Part shown: piece after piece, positions 18,488 through 27,085 of the stretch
How positions within the stretch are numbered: position 1 is the stretch's first letter
How the letters are laid out: every line of letters starts with the position of its first letter
Assembly: GCA_016293865.1 (NCBI GenBank)
Contig: JAEDDG010000007.1
Coordinates: 1 to 64,000, forward strand
Reading direction: 5' to 3'
From: Oscillospiraceae bacterium
GTDB taxonomy: Bacteria > Bacillota > Clostridia > Oscillospirales > Oscillospiraceae
Length of the DNA stretch: 64,000 bases
Program-made: the position numbers and the translations under genes
The notes under the pieces: generated by a model
Told to the model about the DNA's origin: nothing
What the model saw: only the letters and a program-made list of their open reading frames with translations
The model's database searches: none

Positions 18488-18512
18488 AATAATCCCTCCG
18501 TAACGAACATCA

Positions 18513-18538
18513 AAGCCGGCCCATCCAGGGGCCGGCTT
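18513..18538 (-). terminator. Intercistronic hairpin between carD and ispD
   Basis: Perfect 10-base arms AAGCCGGCCC and GGGCCGGCTT with a 6-base loop. On the minus strand it is followed by only TTTG, so it is a weak terminator or an mRNA-processing or attenuating element that lets some transcripts continue into ispD. Confidence 0.5.
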
Positions 18539-18546
18539 ATGACCAT

Positions 18547-19026
18547 TTAACCGCAAAGCGCCGCATCCACCTGCAGCTCAACCTCATCGTATTCCGCGTC
18601 TTTCGACAGTACAATCTCCGAAATCAGGATTTGTTTGGCGGAACGGAGCATTTTCCGTTCTCCGGTTGAAAGACCCTTCTGGCTGTCGCGCTCTGTCAGG
18701 CCTTTGATGACCGCGGCAACCTCCAGCAGATCGCCGCTTTTGATCCGCAGCATATTCTCTCTGTAACGGCGATTCCAGTTTTGTGTCATTTCCGTCTGAA
18801 TCTCATGCAGCTTGCCGATCAGCCGGTCCGCTTTGTCTGGCGTGATCACCGGGCGCACACCGATCGCAGCGCAGGAATCCACCGGGATCATGACTTTCAT
18901 TCCGCCGACAGGCAGACACAGCACATAATAGCATGTGCTCTTTCCGTTGATTGTGCGCTCTTCAATGCTCTCAATCACCCCTGCGCCATGCAGCGGATGC
19001 ACAATTTTATCACCGACAAAAAACAT
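18547..19026 (-). CDS. CarD-family transcriptional regulator
   Basis: RNA polymerase-binding factor of the CarD/CdnL family, which stabilises open complexes. The 159-residue protein has the RNA-polymerase-interacting domain at 1-60 (MFFVGDKIVHPLHGAGVIES) and a helical DNA-binding part. I chose the ATG at 19026 with CAGGAGAG upstream rather than the ATG at 19062, which lacks a site. It has its own promoter and precedes ispD, a frequent Clostridia context. Confidence 0.92.
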   Translation of the reverse strand: MFFVGDKIVHPLHGAGVIESIEERTINGKSTCYYVLCLPVGGMKVMIPVDSCAAIGVRPVITPDKADRLIGKLHEIQTEMTQNWNRRYRENMLRIKSGDLLEVAAVIKGLTERDSQKGLSTGERKMLRSAKQILISEIVLSKDAEYDEVELQVDAALCG

Positions 19027-19066
19027 TTTCTCTCTCCTGTTCAATCCAAAGCACACATACAATGTT

Positions 19067-19096
19067 ATTATAAACGATCATTCATTGATTAATCAA
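19067..19096 (-). promoter_or_regulatory. Sigma-A-type promoter for carD
   Basis: Minus strand -35 TTGATT (19091-19096) and -10 TATAAT (19067-19072) with an 18-base spacer. It lies between the ispH-rpsA terminator and carD. Confidence 0.75.
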
Positions 19097-19125
19097 GCTG
19101 ATTTTTCGAAAAAACGCAAAAACAA

Positions 19126-19160
19126 ACAAGACTCCGGCAAAAAACATGCCGGAGTCTTGT
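19126..19160 (-). terminator. Rho-independent terminator after ispH-rpsA
   Basis: Perfect 14-base arms ACAAGACTCCGGCA and TGCCGGAGTCTTGT with a 7-base T-rich loop, followed on the minus strand by TTGTTTTTGCGTTTTTT. A strong intrinsic terminator that separates the rpiR-to-rpsA operon from carD. Confidence 0.92.
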
Positions 19161-19202
19161 GGGATTATAAATGATTGGTGAAAATCAGCAGAGGTACGGC
19201 GC

Positions 19203-21221
19203 TTATTCAGCCGCATCCTCACTGTCTGCAGCAGGCGCGTCAGCTTCGCCGTTCAGCAGGGCGCGGATGCTCAGGGAAACCTTCTGCTTCTCATTGTTGA
19301 TTTCCGTGATCTTCGCATTGACCGTCTCGCCGACAGTCAGCACTTCGTCCGGCTTGCCAATCCGGCGGTCAGCAATCTGGGAGATATGGATCAGACCGTC
19401 AACGCCGGGAATGATTTCCGCAAAAGCGCCGAACGGCATCAGCTTTACAATCCTGACGCTGGCAACAGAACCGACATCATATGCAGAAGTGAACTTCGTC
19501 CAGGGGTTATCCGCCTCATTCTTGCAGCCGAGCGAAATTTTCTTCTTCTCTTTGTCAAAGGACAGGACAAATACATCGATCTGATCGCCGACCTTCAGAA
19601 TGTCGGAAGGCTGATGAATGCGGGTCCAGCTGAGCTCAGAAACATGAACCATACCGTCAATGCCGCCGATGTCAACAAACGCGCCGTAGGAAGTCAGGGA
19701 CTTGACAGTGCCAGTATAGTGCTTGCCGACTTCGATTTCGTTCCAGATGGCCTCAGCCTTGGCGCGGCGTTCGTCGTATGCGACCGCGCGGATGGAGCCG
19801 ACAACGCGGCGGCGGGCCTGATTGACCTCCGTGATGCGCAGACGCACCTTTGTCTTCAGAAGCTGGGTCAGCGGCGCATCCTTCGGCACACCGGACTGAG
19901 AAGCAGGCACGAAAACGCGCACGCCCTTGACCATAACCACAAGGCCACCCTTATTCTCTTCAGTCACATAGCCTTCCACAGGCTCTTTGCTTTCGCGCGC
20001 TGCGACGATGTCGTCCCAGGCCTTGACGGAGTCAAGACGCTTCTTGGACAGCATAACCGTGCCTTCAACGTCGTTCACACGCATGACATAGGTTTCAATC
20101 TCATCGCCGACTTTAACAAGATCTTCAGCCTTGGCGGTGGGGTCATCCGTCAGCTCGCCGATGGGTATGTAGCCCGACTGCTTGGTACCCAGATCAACAG
20201 AAATCTCTGTCGGCGTGATCGCTGCCACAACACCGGTAACCTTTTCTCCTGTATATAAAGTTTTAATGGATTGCTCAAGCAATTCCTCAAACGACGCCTC
20301 ATCAGCAGTTTCGTTAATGGGTTTCGTTTCCTGTACAGCCCCTTCGGCTGTTTCACTTGCAACAGTGACCTTGTTTTCGTCGTACATCTTTTGGTTGACC
20401 TCCTTTATAATCCACGCCGGCGTGGACGCACCGGCAGTGATACCAACGGTATCAAGCCCCCTGAACTGGGCGGAGCATACGTCCGCTGCGCATTCAGCAA
20501 AAACAACTTTTCCGCAGTTCCTGGCACATATCTCGGCCAGACGGCGGCTGTTTGCACTGTTTTTGCCGCCGATTACGATCATTCCGTCGCAATGAGCTGC
20601 CAATTCATATGCTTCTGCCTGCCTTACGGACGTAGCCAGACATATTGTATCAAAAAAAACGGCGTTTGTACACTCTTTTTTTATCGTTTTAACACATAAT
20701 TCAAAATTTTCTCTGTTTCCGGTCGTCTGAGAGACGACGGCAAGCGGCAAATCACGCATTTCCGGATGGGAAAATAAGTATTCTTCCGTCTCCTGAGGGG
20801 TTTCCAGAATCACATACTGTCCGCACCAATCGGCAATTCCCGTAACTTCAGGGTGCTCGCGCTCTCCGATAATCACGATCATTCTTCCGGAATCAGACTG
20901 TTTCCTGACCGTCTGGTGAATCTTCTCGACATTCGGGCAAGTGGCGTCAATCACCTGCACGCCTGCGGCCTTCAGCGCCTCATACTGCCGGCGGCCGACG
21001 CCGTGACTGCGGATAATTACGGTGTCGCCGGCCGCGAACACATGATCCGGCCCGGCCGCATGGACCCCCAGCGTTTCCAGATGCTCAACCACACTCCGAT
21101 TGTGGATAATCGGGCCAAGCGTATAGAGCCGCGCACAGCTCTGCGCAGCTTCCTCTGCCAGCTGCACGGCGCGGCGTACGCCGAAACAAAAACCGGCCGA
21201 CTTTGCAACAATTACTTTCAT
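19203..21221 (-). CDS. ispH: Fused HMBPP reductase (IspH) and ribosomal protein S1
   Basis: Bifunctional 672-residue protein. Residues 1 to about 280 are IspH (LytB), the last MEP-pathway enzyme, with the three 4Fe-4S cysteines C12 (SAGFCFGVRR), C95 (DATCPNV) and C194 (DTICLATS). After a linker of about 30 residues, four S1 RNA-binding repeats follow, with signatures such as GVVAAITPTEISVDLG, GYVTEENKGGLVVMV, GTVKSLTSYGAFVDIG and VRIVKLMPFGAFAEI. The fusion is known in Clostridia. It ends the operon, before a strong terminator. No frameshift is seen between the halves. Confidence 0.95.
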   Translation of the reverse strand: MKVIVAKSAGFCFGVRRAVQLAEEAAQSCARLYTLGPIIHNRSVVEHLETLGVHAAGPDHVFAAGDTVIIRSHGVGRRQYEALKAAGVQVIDATCPNVEKIHQTVRKQSDSGRMIVIIGEREHPEVTGIADWCGQYVILETPQETEEYLFSHPEMRDLPLAVVSQTTGNRENFELCVKTIKKECTNAVFFDTICLATSVRQAEAYELAAHCDGMIVIGGKNSANSRRLAEICARNCGKVVFAECAADVCSAQFRGLDTVGITAGASTPAWIIKEVNQKMYDENKVTVASETAEGAVQETKPINETADEASFEELLEQSIKTLYTGEKVTGVVAAITPTEISVDLGTKQSGYIPIGELTDDPTAKAEDLVKVGDEIETYVMRVNDVEGTVMLSKKRLDSVKAWDDIVAARESKEPVEGYVTEENKGGLVVMVKGVRVFVPASQSGVPKDAPLTQLLKTKVRLRITEVNQARRRVVGSIRAVAYDERRAKAEAIWNEIEVGKHYTGTVKSLTSYGAFVDIGGIDGMVHVSELSWTRIHQPSDILKVGDQIDVFVLSFDKEKKKISLGCKNEADNPWTKFTSAYDVGSVASVRIVKLMPFGAFAEIIPGVDGLIHISQIADRRIGKPDEVLTVGETVNAKITEINNEKQKVSLSIRALLNGEADAPAADSEDAAE

Positions 21222-21225
21222 GCTG

Positions 21226-21831
21226 TCATACCGTTCCGCCCAGAAGTGTAATCTGTTCCATCATCTGATCTGTCAGCCGCTGATAATCCTCCTGCTTCAG
21301 GTGCCGGTGCTCCGTATTGACGTGGAACGGCTTCCCGATGACGACGGTTATTCTGCCGAACAGCCGCTTTTTGCGGGGAATGTAAACAGGCACAACGGGT
21401 ACGCCGGCCATCTCTGCCATGCGCACTGCGCCGACTTTCGCCTCCACTGCGCCGTCTTCCATCGTGCGCGTTCCCTCCGGGAAAATGCCGACCTTGCTCC
21501 CGTCTTTCAGATACCGGACCACCGTACGCACGGCGGTAATATCCGCGCTGCTGCGGTCAACAGGAAAAGACCCGATCTTTCTGATGAGATAATTCAAAAG
21601 CTTATTGTGAAAGAGTTCCTTTTTGGCCACAAGGTGCAAGTGAACCTTCTTTGTGAGCGCAAACGCCAACAGAAACGGATCGCACCAATGGGAGTGATTT
21701 GCGCAGACCAAAGCGCCGCCCTCCGGAATATTCTCACGTCCCACCGTCTGCAGGCGGCAGCAAATACCGGCAATAAAACGGCAGATGCTATATAAAAAAC
21801 GATACATTCGGTACTGACGGTTTACAGACAC
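21226..21831 (-). CDS. plsC: 1-acyl-sn-glycerol-3-phosphate acyltransferase (PlsC-like)
   Basis: Membrane-associated acyltransferase making phosphatidic acid. The 201-residue protein has the catalytic HxxxxD in NHSHWCDPF and the substrate-binding FPEGTRTMEDG. It overlaps the end of cmk by 10 bases and is 4 bases upstream of ispH-rpsA; the order cmk-plsC-ispH/rpsA is the usual Clostridia cluster. Confidence 0.93.
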   Translation of the reverse strand: MSVNRQYRMYRFLYSICRFIAGICCRLQTVGRENIPEGGALVCANHSHWCDPFLLAFALTKKVHLHLVAKKELFHNKLLNYLIRKIGSFPVDRSSADITAVRTVVRYLKDGSKVGIFPEGTRTMEDGAVEAKVGAVRMAEMAGVPVVPVYIPRKKRLFGRITVVIGKPFHVNTEHRHLKQEDYQRLTDQMMEQITLLGGTV

Positions 21832-22502
21832 AGCCTTTCCTCCATCACAGACAGGACAAGCGCAATGCTCTCGTCCAAAGTTTTTCCTGTCGTATCCACA
21901 ATCACCGCATCCTGTGCGGCCTTCAGCGGCGCCACGGCCCGGCCGGAATCCTGTGCGTCGCGGGCAAGCTGCTCCCGGAGCACCGTCTCATAGTCCACGT
22001 TCATTCCCTTTGCCGTCAGCTCATCAAAACGCCTGCGGGCGCGCTCGGCGCTGGAAGCGGTCAGAAAGATTTTCAGATCCGCGTCCGGCAAAACAACTGT
22101 CCCGATGTCCCGGCCGTCCATAATCACACTGTATCTGCGGGCAAAAGCGCGCTGCATATCCAGCAGAAACGCGCGGACCGCCGGCAGCGCGGAAAAATCG
22201 GAAGCCGCCAGCGAAACCTCCGGCGTGCGGATCTGTCCGGAAACATTTTCGCCGTTGAGAATCATCTGCTGCACGCCTGCACCGTCGTGGTGCAGTTCAA
22301 TCTGCAAAGACTGCAGAAGCTGCTGCACCGCCTCCGGGTCTGTTTTATCCACACCGGCACGCAGCGCCGCAAGGCCGACGCAGCGGTAAATCGCGCCGGT
22401 ATCCACATACATAAAGCCGAATTTTCCGGCGACAGCCCGGGCAATGGTGCTTTTTCCGGCGCCGCTGGGGCCGTCAATCGCTACCGCATAGGTTTTTTTC
22501 AC
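21822..22502 (-). CDS. cmk: Cytidylate kinase
   Basis: Phosphorylates CMP and dCMP. The 226-residue protein has the P-loop IDGPSGAGKSTIA, the YVDTGAIYR motif and the DGRDIGTVVLP segment. It overlaps the flavoprotein gene upstream by 4 bases and plsC downstream by 10. Confidence 0.96.
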   Translation of the reverse strand: MKKTYAVAIDGPSGAGKSTIARAVAGKFGFMYVDTGAIYRCVGLAALRAGVDKTDPEAVQQLLQSLQIELHHDGAGVQQMILNGENVSGQIRTPEVSLAASDFSALPAVRAFLLDMQRAFARRYSVIMDGRDIGTVVLPDADLKIFLTASSAERARRRFDELTAKGMNVDYETVLREQLARDAQDSGRAVAPLKAAQDAVIVDTTGKTLDESIALVLSVMEERLCL

Positions 22503-23770
22503 AGTGCATGTCCCTCCGTCTGCTGGATTTGTGCCGCAGCGGCATCCGCCGCAGCCTTTGCCGTGGACCAGGCAATCTGCAGATTGAAACCGCCGGTATA
22601 TGCGTCCACGTCAAGAATCTCACCCGCGAAATAGAGCCCGTGAACCAGTTTCGACTGCATCGTGGACGGCGACACCTGCCGCACATCCACACCGCCGGCC
22701 GTCACAATGGCCTCGTCCACAGGTCTCGGACCTGTCACGCACAGCCGGAAGTCCTTCAGAAGCCGGAGCAGCTCCGCCCGCTGGGCGCGCGTCACAGAAT
22801 TCAGTTTCATATCTCCCGGAATCCCGACACGCTCGAGAACGACAGGAACCATACTGCGGTTCACAAGCTCCGGCAGATAATTCGCAAAATTCCGGTTTCC
22901 GTACTGTTTGAAATCCCGCAGCAGGCGGGCATCCAGCTTTTCCTGATCAAGCGCGGGCTTCAGGTCAATCGAAAGCGTATACTGTCCGCCTTCAAAGCTG
23001 CGCATATGCGCGCTGGCCGACAGGACAAGCGGACCGGACACGCCGAAGTGGGTAAAAAGCATTTCTCCAAAATCCGTAAAAACAGCCTTTCCCTTCCGGT
23101 CCATGGCCGTCAGACGCACATTGCGCAGGCTGAGCCCCTGCATCTGCGCGCAGCAGCCGTCGCTGCAGCACAGCGGTACAAGCGACGGCCGGGGCGGAAT
23201 CATCCGGTGTCCCAGTGCCGCAGCCATCACATATCCGTCTCCCGTGGAACCCGTGGCCGGGTATGACACACCGCCCGTGCAGAGTATGGCAGCCGCACAG
23301 CTGATCTCCGTATGCTCTCCGCATACGGCAGCAACCGCGCTCTCCGCCGTACGGACGGCACGCGCACGGTCATAGACCACCTGCACACCGGTCTGCCGCA
23401 GCTTCCGCCGCATAGCCTGCACAACTTCCTCCGCACGGTCGGACACCGGGAAGACACGGCCGCCCCGCTCTGTCTTCAGCGCAACGCCCATGGACTCAAA
23501 ATATACCATGACATCTGCCGGGCCGAACCGGCTGACAGCGCTGATCATAAACCGGCTGTTGGTCAGAATCTGATCGAGCACCTCACGGACAGAACAGTTG
23601 TTTGTCAGATTGCAGCGGCCTTTTCCGGTAATCCGCAGTTTTTTCCCGGTGTATCCTTCATTTCGCTCCATCAGGACAACACGCAGGCCCTGCTCCGCAG
23701 CCATGGCTGACGCAAGCATTCCGGCCGCGCCGCCGCCGATCACAGCAATATCCGCTTCAATTCTTCTCAT
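22499..23770 (-). CDS. NAD(P)/FAD-dependent oxidoreductase, HI0933/BaiN family
   Basis: Flavoprotein of the HI0933 (YhiN) family; one family member, BaiN, has been linked to bile-acid reduction, but most are uncharacterised. The 423-residue protein has the FAD-binding VIGGGAAGMLAS near its N-terminus, the family motif GKGRCNLTN, GGVSYPATGSTGDGY and a C-terminal GGVDVRQVSPSTMQS. I chose the ATG at 23770 (MRRIEADIAVIGGG), overlapping rpiR by 14 bases; the longer upstream extension is unlike the family. The substrate is unknown. Confidence 0.88.
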   Translation of the reverse strand: MRRIEADIAVIGGGAAGMLASAMAAEQGLRVVLMERNEGYTGKKLRITGKGRCNLTNNCSVREVLDQILTNSRFMISAVSRFGPADVMVYFESMGVALKTERGGRVFPVSDRAEEVVQAMRRKLRQTGVQVVYDRARAVRTAESAVAAVCGEHTEISCAAAILCTGGVSYPATGSTGDGYVMAAALGHRMIPPRPSLVPLCCSDGCCAQMQGLSLRNVRLTAMDRKGKAVFTDFGEMLFTHFGVSGPLVLSASAHMRSFEGGQYTLSIDLKPALDQEKLDARLLRDFKQYGNRNFANYLPELVNRSMVPVVLERVGIPGDMKLNSVTRAQRAELLRLLKDFRLCVTGPRPVDEAIVTAGGVDVRQVSPSTMQSKLVHGLYFAGEILDVDAYTGGFNLQIAWSTAKAAADAAAAQIQQTEGHAL

Positions 23771-24614
23771 AAACCTGATACTCCGCCCAGATATCCTCCA
23801 GCATGCCGAACTTTGACACAAGATCGTCGCTGGAATGATTGGCCGCGGCCAGAAGCAGCGCATTAATCAGGCTCAGCGGCGCCACAAGAGAGTCCAGGAA
23901 AGAAACCATATTGCTCTTTGCATAAAGCTTGATTGTGGCAATGTGAGCCACAAGAGACGTTTCCGTGTCCGTGATTCCGATCACCGTCGCACCCATATCC
24001 CGCGCATAGCGCATGGCGCGGATGGTCCGCCGGGAATAGCGCGGAAAGCTGATGGCGATAAACGCATCGCCGCTGGACACACGGATAATCTGTTCAAATA
24101 TCTCGTTGGCTGAATTCTCACTGACGACACGCACATTCGGAAACAGGAGATTCAGGTAAAAGCCGAGGAAGCTGGCCAGCGCAGAAGATGAGCGCAGCCC
24201 GATTATGTAAATATTCTTCGCATGTACAATAGCGTCCACCGCCGCATCAAACGACGCCTGATCCAGACCCTCCATTGTATAGCGGATTTTTTCAATATCC
24301 GAGCTCAGAACTGAAGCGGGCAGATTGTTGTTGTCAATCAAATCCTTGGAAACCTCAATCCGCTGAACGGATGTCAGGCAGTTTTTGATGATTTCCTGCA
24401 GTGCCTTGCGCATCTCCGGATACCCGTCATAACCGAGATCTGCCGCAAAACGCACCACCGTCGACTCGCTGACGCCAACCGTCTCCCCCAGTTTGCTGGC
24501 AGTCATGAAGGCCGCTTTGTCGTAATTATCCAGAATATAGGACGCAATCCGGCGCTGTCCTTTGGAAAAGGTCCCGATAGATTCAGAAATCGCGGACAAT
24601 ACATCTTTATCCAT
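23757..24614 (-). CDS. RpiR-family transcriptional regulator (MurR/RpiR)
   Basis: DNA-binding regulator that usually senses a phosphosugar. The 285-residue protein has an N-terminal HTH_6 domain (about 1-75, with GVSESTVVRFAADLGYDGY) and a C-terminal SIS sugar-isomerase-like domain (about 120-250, with IYIIGLRSSSALA). The ATG at 24614 is eight bases after GGAGG; a TTG at 24629 is less likely. As first gene of an operon with cmk and ispH-rpsA it has no sugar-catabolic neighbour, so its ligand cannot be guessed. Confidence 0.9.
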   Translation of the reverse strand: MDKDVLSAISESIGTFSKGQRRIASYILDNYDKAAFMTASKLGETVGVSESTVVRFAADLGYDGYPEMRKALQEIIKNCLTSVQRIEVSKDLIDNNNLPASVLSSDIEKIRYTMEGLDQASFDAAVDAIVHAKNIYIIGLRSSSALASFLGFYLNLLFPNVRVVSENSANEIFEQIIRVSSGDAFIAISFPRYSRRTIRAMRYARDMGATVIGITDTETSLVAHIATIKLYAKSNMVSFLDSLVAPLSLINALLLAAANHSSDDLVSKFGMLEDIWAEYQVYEKN

Positions 24615-24657
24615 TCCGTGTTCCTCCAATCAATAGGCGGGCAAAGCAAAATATATA

Positions 24658-24686
24658 CTTATACATCATACTCTGTTTTGTATCAA
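24658..24686 (-). promoter_or_regulatory. Sigma-A-type promoter for rpiR operon
   Basis: Minus strand -35 TTGATA (24681-24686) and -10 TATAAG (24658-24663), spacer 17 bases. No hairpin terminator for the preceding rluB transcript was found here. Confidence 0.65.
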
Positions 24687-24710
24687 ATGCAAGTTAATTT
24701 TATAAAAAAT

Positions 24711-25418
24711 TCATTTTTGCATCAGAGCAGCAATTTCCCGCTCAGTGAGCCTGCGCCACTCGCCCGGGCGCAGACGCCCAAGTTCCACGCCGCCGATGCG
24801 CACGCGGACAAGGCGCCTGACATGAAGGCCGCAGTGTTCGCACATCCGGCGCACCTGCCTGTTGCGCCCTTCGCCGATGGTCACCGCCAGGACAGCGCCG
24901 TCAGCCGTGTGTTTCAGGATCTCCGCCTGCGCCGGTCTTGTCATATACCCGTCCATTTCAAACGGCTGCTCCAGCCGCGCAAGCACTGCGTCCGCGTCGC
25001 CGTCCACCGACACATGATACGTCTTCTTTTTCCCGGCTGCCGGATGCGCCACCGCATTTGCAAAAGCGCCGTCGTTGGTCAGCAGCAGAAGTCCCTCGGA
25101 ATCCATATCCAGGCGTCCCACCGGATACACGCGGACGCCGACGCCGGACAGAAGTGCGGCCACGCTTCTGCGTCCCCGTTCATCCTGCAGCGTGGTCACA
25201 TACCCTCTCGGCTTATTCAGTGCAATATATACATGCTCTTCCGGCATGCGCACCTGTTCACCGCGCACGCAAATCAGATCCGTCTCCGGATCAGCTGCCA
25301 TTCCGACAACTGCTGTGCTGCCGTTGACTGTCACAAGTCCCTGCTCAATCAGCTTCTCCGCTGCGCGTCTTGAAGCAATTCCGCATGCAGACAGGATTTT
25401 CTGCAACCGCTGCTGCAC
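24711..25418 (-). CDS. rluB: RsuA/RluB-family rRNA pseudouridine synthase
   Basis: Isomerises a uridine in ribosomal RNA. The 235-residue protein has an N-terminal S4 domain (QKILSACGIASRRAAEKLI) and the catalytic aspartate in VGRLDMDSEGLLLLTNDG. In this Firmicutes context (after dacF, ScpAB) it is the RluB type that modifies 23S rRNA; an RsuA assignment cannot be fully excluded from sequence alone. Confidence 0.92.
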   Translation of the reverse strand: MQQRLQKILSACGIASRRAAEKLIEQGLVTVNGSTAVVGMAADPETDLICVRGEQVRMPEEHVYIALNKPRGYVTTLQDERGRRSVAALLSGVGVRVYPVGRLDMDSEGLLLLTNDGAFANAVAHPAAGKKKTYHVSVDGDADAVLARLEQPFEMDGYMTRPAQAEILKHTADGAVLAVTIGEGRNRQVRRMCEHCGLHVRRLVRVRIGGVELGRLRPGEWRRLTEREIAALMQK

Positions 25419-25435
25419 AGTTTTTCATCTCCCTC

Positions 25436-26551
25436 TCATTGTTTAAAAAGCAGCCTGATATGAAGGCGCAGCTTCTCCCGGAAACCGGCGCGCTGCGTCC
25501 CGTCCTGACAGACGGACTGTGCCGCAGCAAGCTGCGTCTCTCCGCAGAAAACGCCGCCAATGCTGACCCTGGCGCTGCCGATCACCTCACCCGCCTGCAC
25601 ATCTGCATAAACAAAATGCGGCAGATACAGGCGGACCTCAATTTCATCCCCATCCGCCGCCAGAACCGGCACATCTCCGACGGCCCTGACCGGCAAGAAA
25701 TCCGCCATGCCGCCGATCACCGGCAGCCGGACAAGAATATCCCCGGCAGACACTGCGCAGCGGCGGGAGCAGCTGCTCCAGACGGCGTCATACATCTGCA
25801 TATGATCATTCCAGTCGTCAGGCGCCCCAAGCGTCACGCAGATCAGGCGCGCGCCTGCCCGCTCACAGCAGGACACAAGACTGCGGCCCGTGCTCTTTGT
25901 GTAGCCAGTCTTGACGCCGCAGGCGCCGGCATACATCCACAGGAGCTTATTGTGATTCACCAGCGTCCTGCCGCCGGCCGCCGCCGTTTTTGACGCCACA
26001 ATTTTTGCAAACAGTGCATGATCCATCGCCGCTGCCGCAATCCGCGCCAGATCCAGTGCAGACGCGCCGTGCCCCGGCGCATCCAATCCGTGTGGATTGC
26101 AGAAATGCGCAGTCGTCAGCCCCAGTTCGGCTGCCTTCATATTCATCAGCGCCGCAAACCGCTCAACGCTGCCCGCTGTATAGCAGGCCAGCGCCGTCGC
26201 GGCATCATTTCCGGACACAAGGAGCATTCCGTATAAAAGCTCCCGGACGGTCAGGCGCTCCCCGGCTTTCAGGTACATGGAGGAACCCTCAATGCCTGTA
26301 TACTCCGGACGGATATAGACAAGGCTGTCCGGATTGCAGCGCTCAAGCACCACAAGCGCAGTCATAATCTTTGTCGTACTTGCAATGCCGCCAGGTGTCC
26401 GGGCATCTTTTTCGTAAAGAATCCGGCCGTTTTCAGCATCAATGACCACTGCGCTGCGTGCGGAAATCCCGGAAGGCGCAGCTGCCGCCGGCAAAACACT
26501 GCTCCACAGCAGCACTCCGGCAATCAGAAAAGACAAAAGCTTCTTTTTCAC
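25436..26551 (-). CDS. dacF: D-alanyl-D-alanine carboxypeptidase (DacF type)
   Basis: Secreted penicillin-binding protein that trims peptidoglycan stem peptides. The 371-residue protein has a signal peptide (MKKKLLSFLIAGVLLWSS, cleavage near PAAAA), the catalytic STTK tetrad motif (IASTTKIM), SGND and KTG (GVKTGYT), and a C-terminal domain of penicillin-binding protein 5 type. Start is a GTG. Its ribosome binding site lies within a hairpin (see 26553-26589). The neighbours ytfJ and ScpAB match the sporulation-associated DacF context. Confidence 0.93.
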   Translation of the reverse strand: MKKKLLSFLIAGVLLWSSVLPAAAAPSGISARSAVVIDAENGRILYEKDARTPGGIASTTKIMTALVVLERCNPDSLVYIRPEYTGIEGSSMYLKAGERLTVRELLYGMLLVSGNDAATALACYTAGSVERFAALMNMKAAELGLTTAHFCNPHGLDAPGHGASALDLARIAAAAMDHALFAKIVASKTAAAGGRTLVNHNKLLWMYAGACGVKTGYTKSTGRSLVSCCERAGARLICVTLGAPDDWNDHMQMYDAVWSSCSRRCAVSAGDILVRLPVIGGMADFLPVRAVGDVPVLAADGDEIEVRLYLPHFVYADVQAGEVIGSARVSIGGVFCGETQLAAAQSVCQDGTQRAGFREKLRLHIRLLFKQ

Positions 26552-26552
26552 A

Positions 26553-26589
26553 AATAAGCACCACCTTACATTGTCAGGCAGTGCTTATT
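26553..26589 (-). promoter_or_regulatory. Hairpin covering the dacF ribosome binding site
   Basis: On the minus strand AATAAGCACTGCCT pairs with AGGTGGTGCTTATT (14 pairs, two of them G-U) around a 9-base loop. The second arm contains the AAGGTGG site and ends two bases before the dacF GTG, so folding would hide it. Confidence 0.55.
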
Positions 26590-26659
26590 ATTTGCTGCCG
26601 GATGCAAAGCAATCCGGAAAATGTGTTGATTGTAAAATCTGCCTCAAAGCACGGCAGGA

Positions 26660-27085
26660 TTATGCCTGTTCCTCCTGCGTCTGGGATGCCTGCGTGCCTT
26701 CGTTCTTCTTTTTGCTGATCAGCGCAGAAATCTTGTCCACAATTTCCGGCGCGTTCTCAATGATCCGGTCCACTGCAGAATCTGCAGGCGGCGCGATGTG
26801 CAGAATGCGCACGTCTCCGTTTTTGATGACGATAAACGACACAGGCGTAATTTTCACACCGGCGCCGCTGCCGCCGCCGAAGGCATTGTCAGCCCCTGCC
26901 TGCTGCTGTTTGGTCTGGAAATCAGATCCGCCAGAAGCGAAGCCAAAGCTGACCTTGGACACGGGGATCAGCGTAAGGCCGTCTGCAGTCACAATGGGCT
27001 GGCCGACAATGGTATTCACGTCAACCATCTGTCTGATTTTTTCCATTGTCGTTTCCATTAAATCGCCGATCGGATGCTTATCCAT
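26660..27085 (-). CDS. ytfJ: Spore protein YtfJ (GerW) family
   Basis: Small protein of the GerW/YtfJ family, implicated in spore germination and present in many spore formers. The 141-residue protein has the pattern MDKHPIGDLMETTMEKI, then TIVGQPIV, GLTLIPVSKVSFGF and a glycine-rich GGSGAGVKITPVSFI. The ATG at 27085 follows AAAGGTGG; a GTG at 27097 is the alternative. It overlaps DUF2953 by 8 bases; the pair is conserved in Clostridia. Confidence 0.92.
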   Translation of the reverse strand: MDKHPIGDLMETTMEKIRQMVDVNTIVGQPIVTADGLTLIPVSKVSFGFASGGSDFQTKQQQAGADNAFGGGSGAGVKITPVSFIVIKNGDVRILHIAPPADSAVDRIIENAPEIVDKISALISKKKNEGTQASQTQEEQA

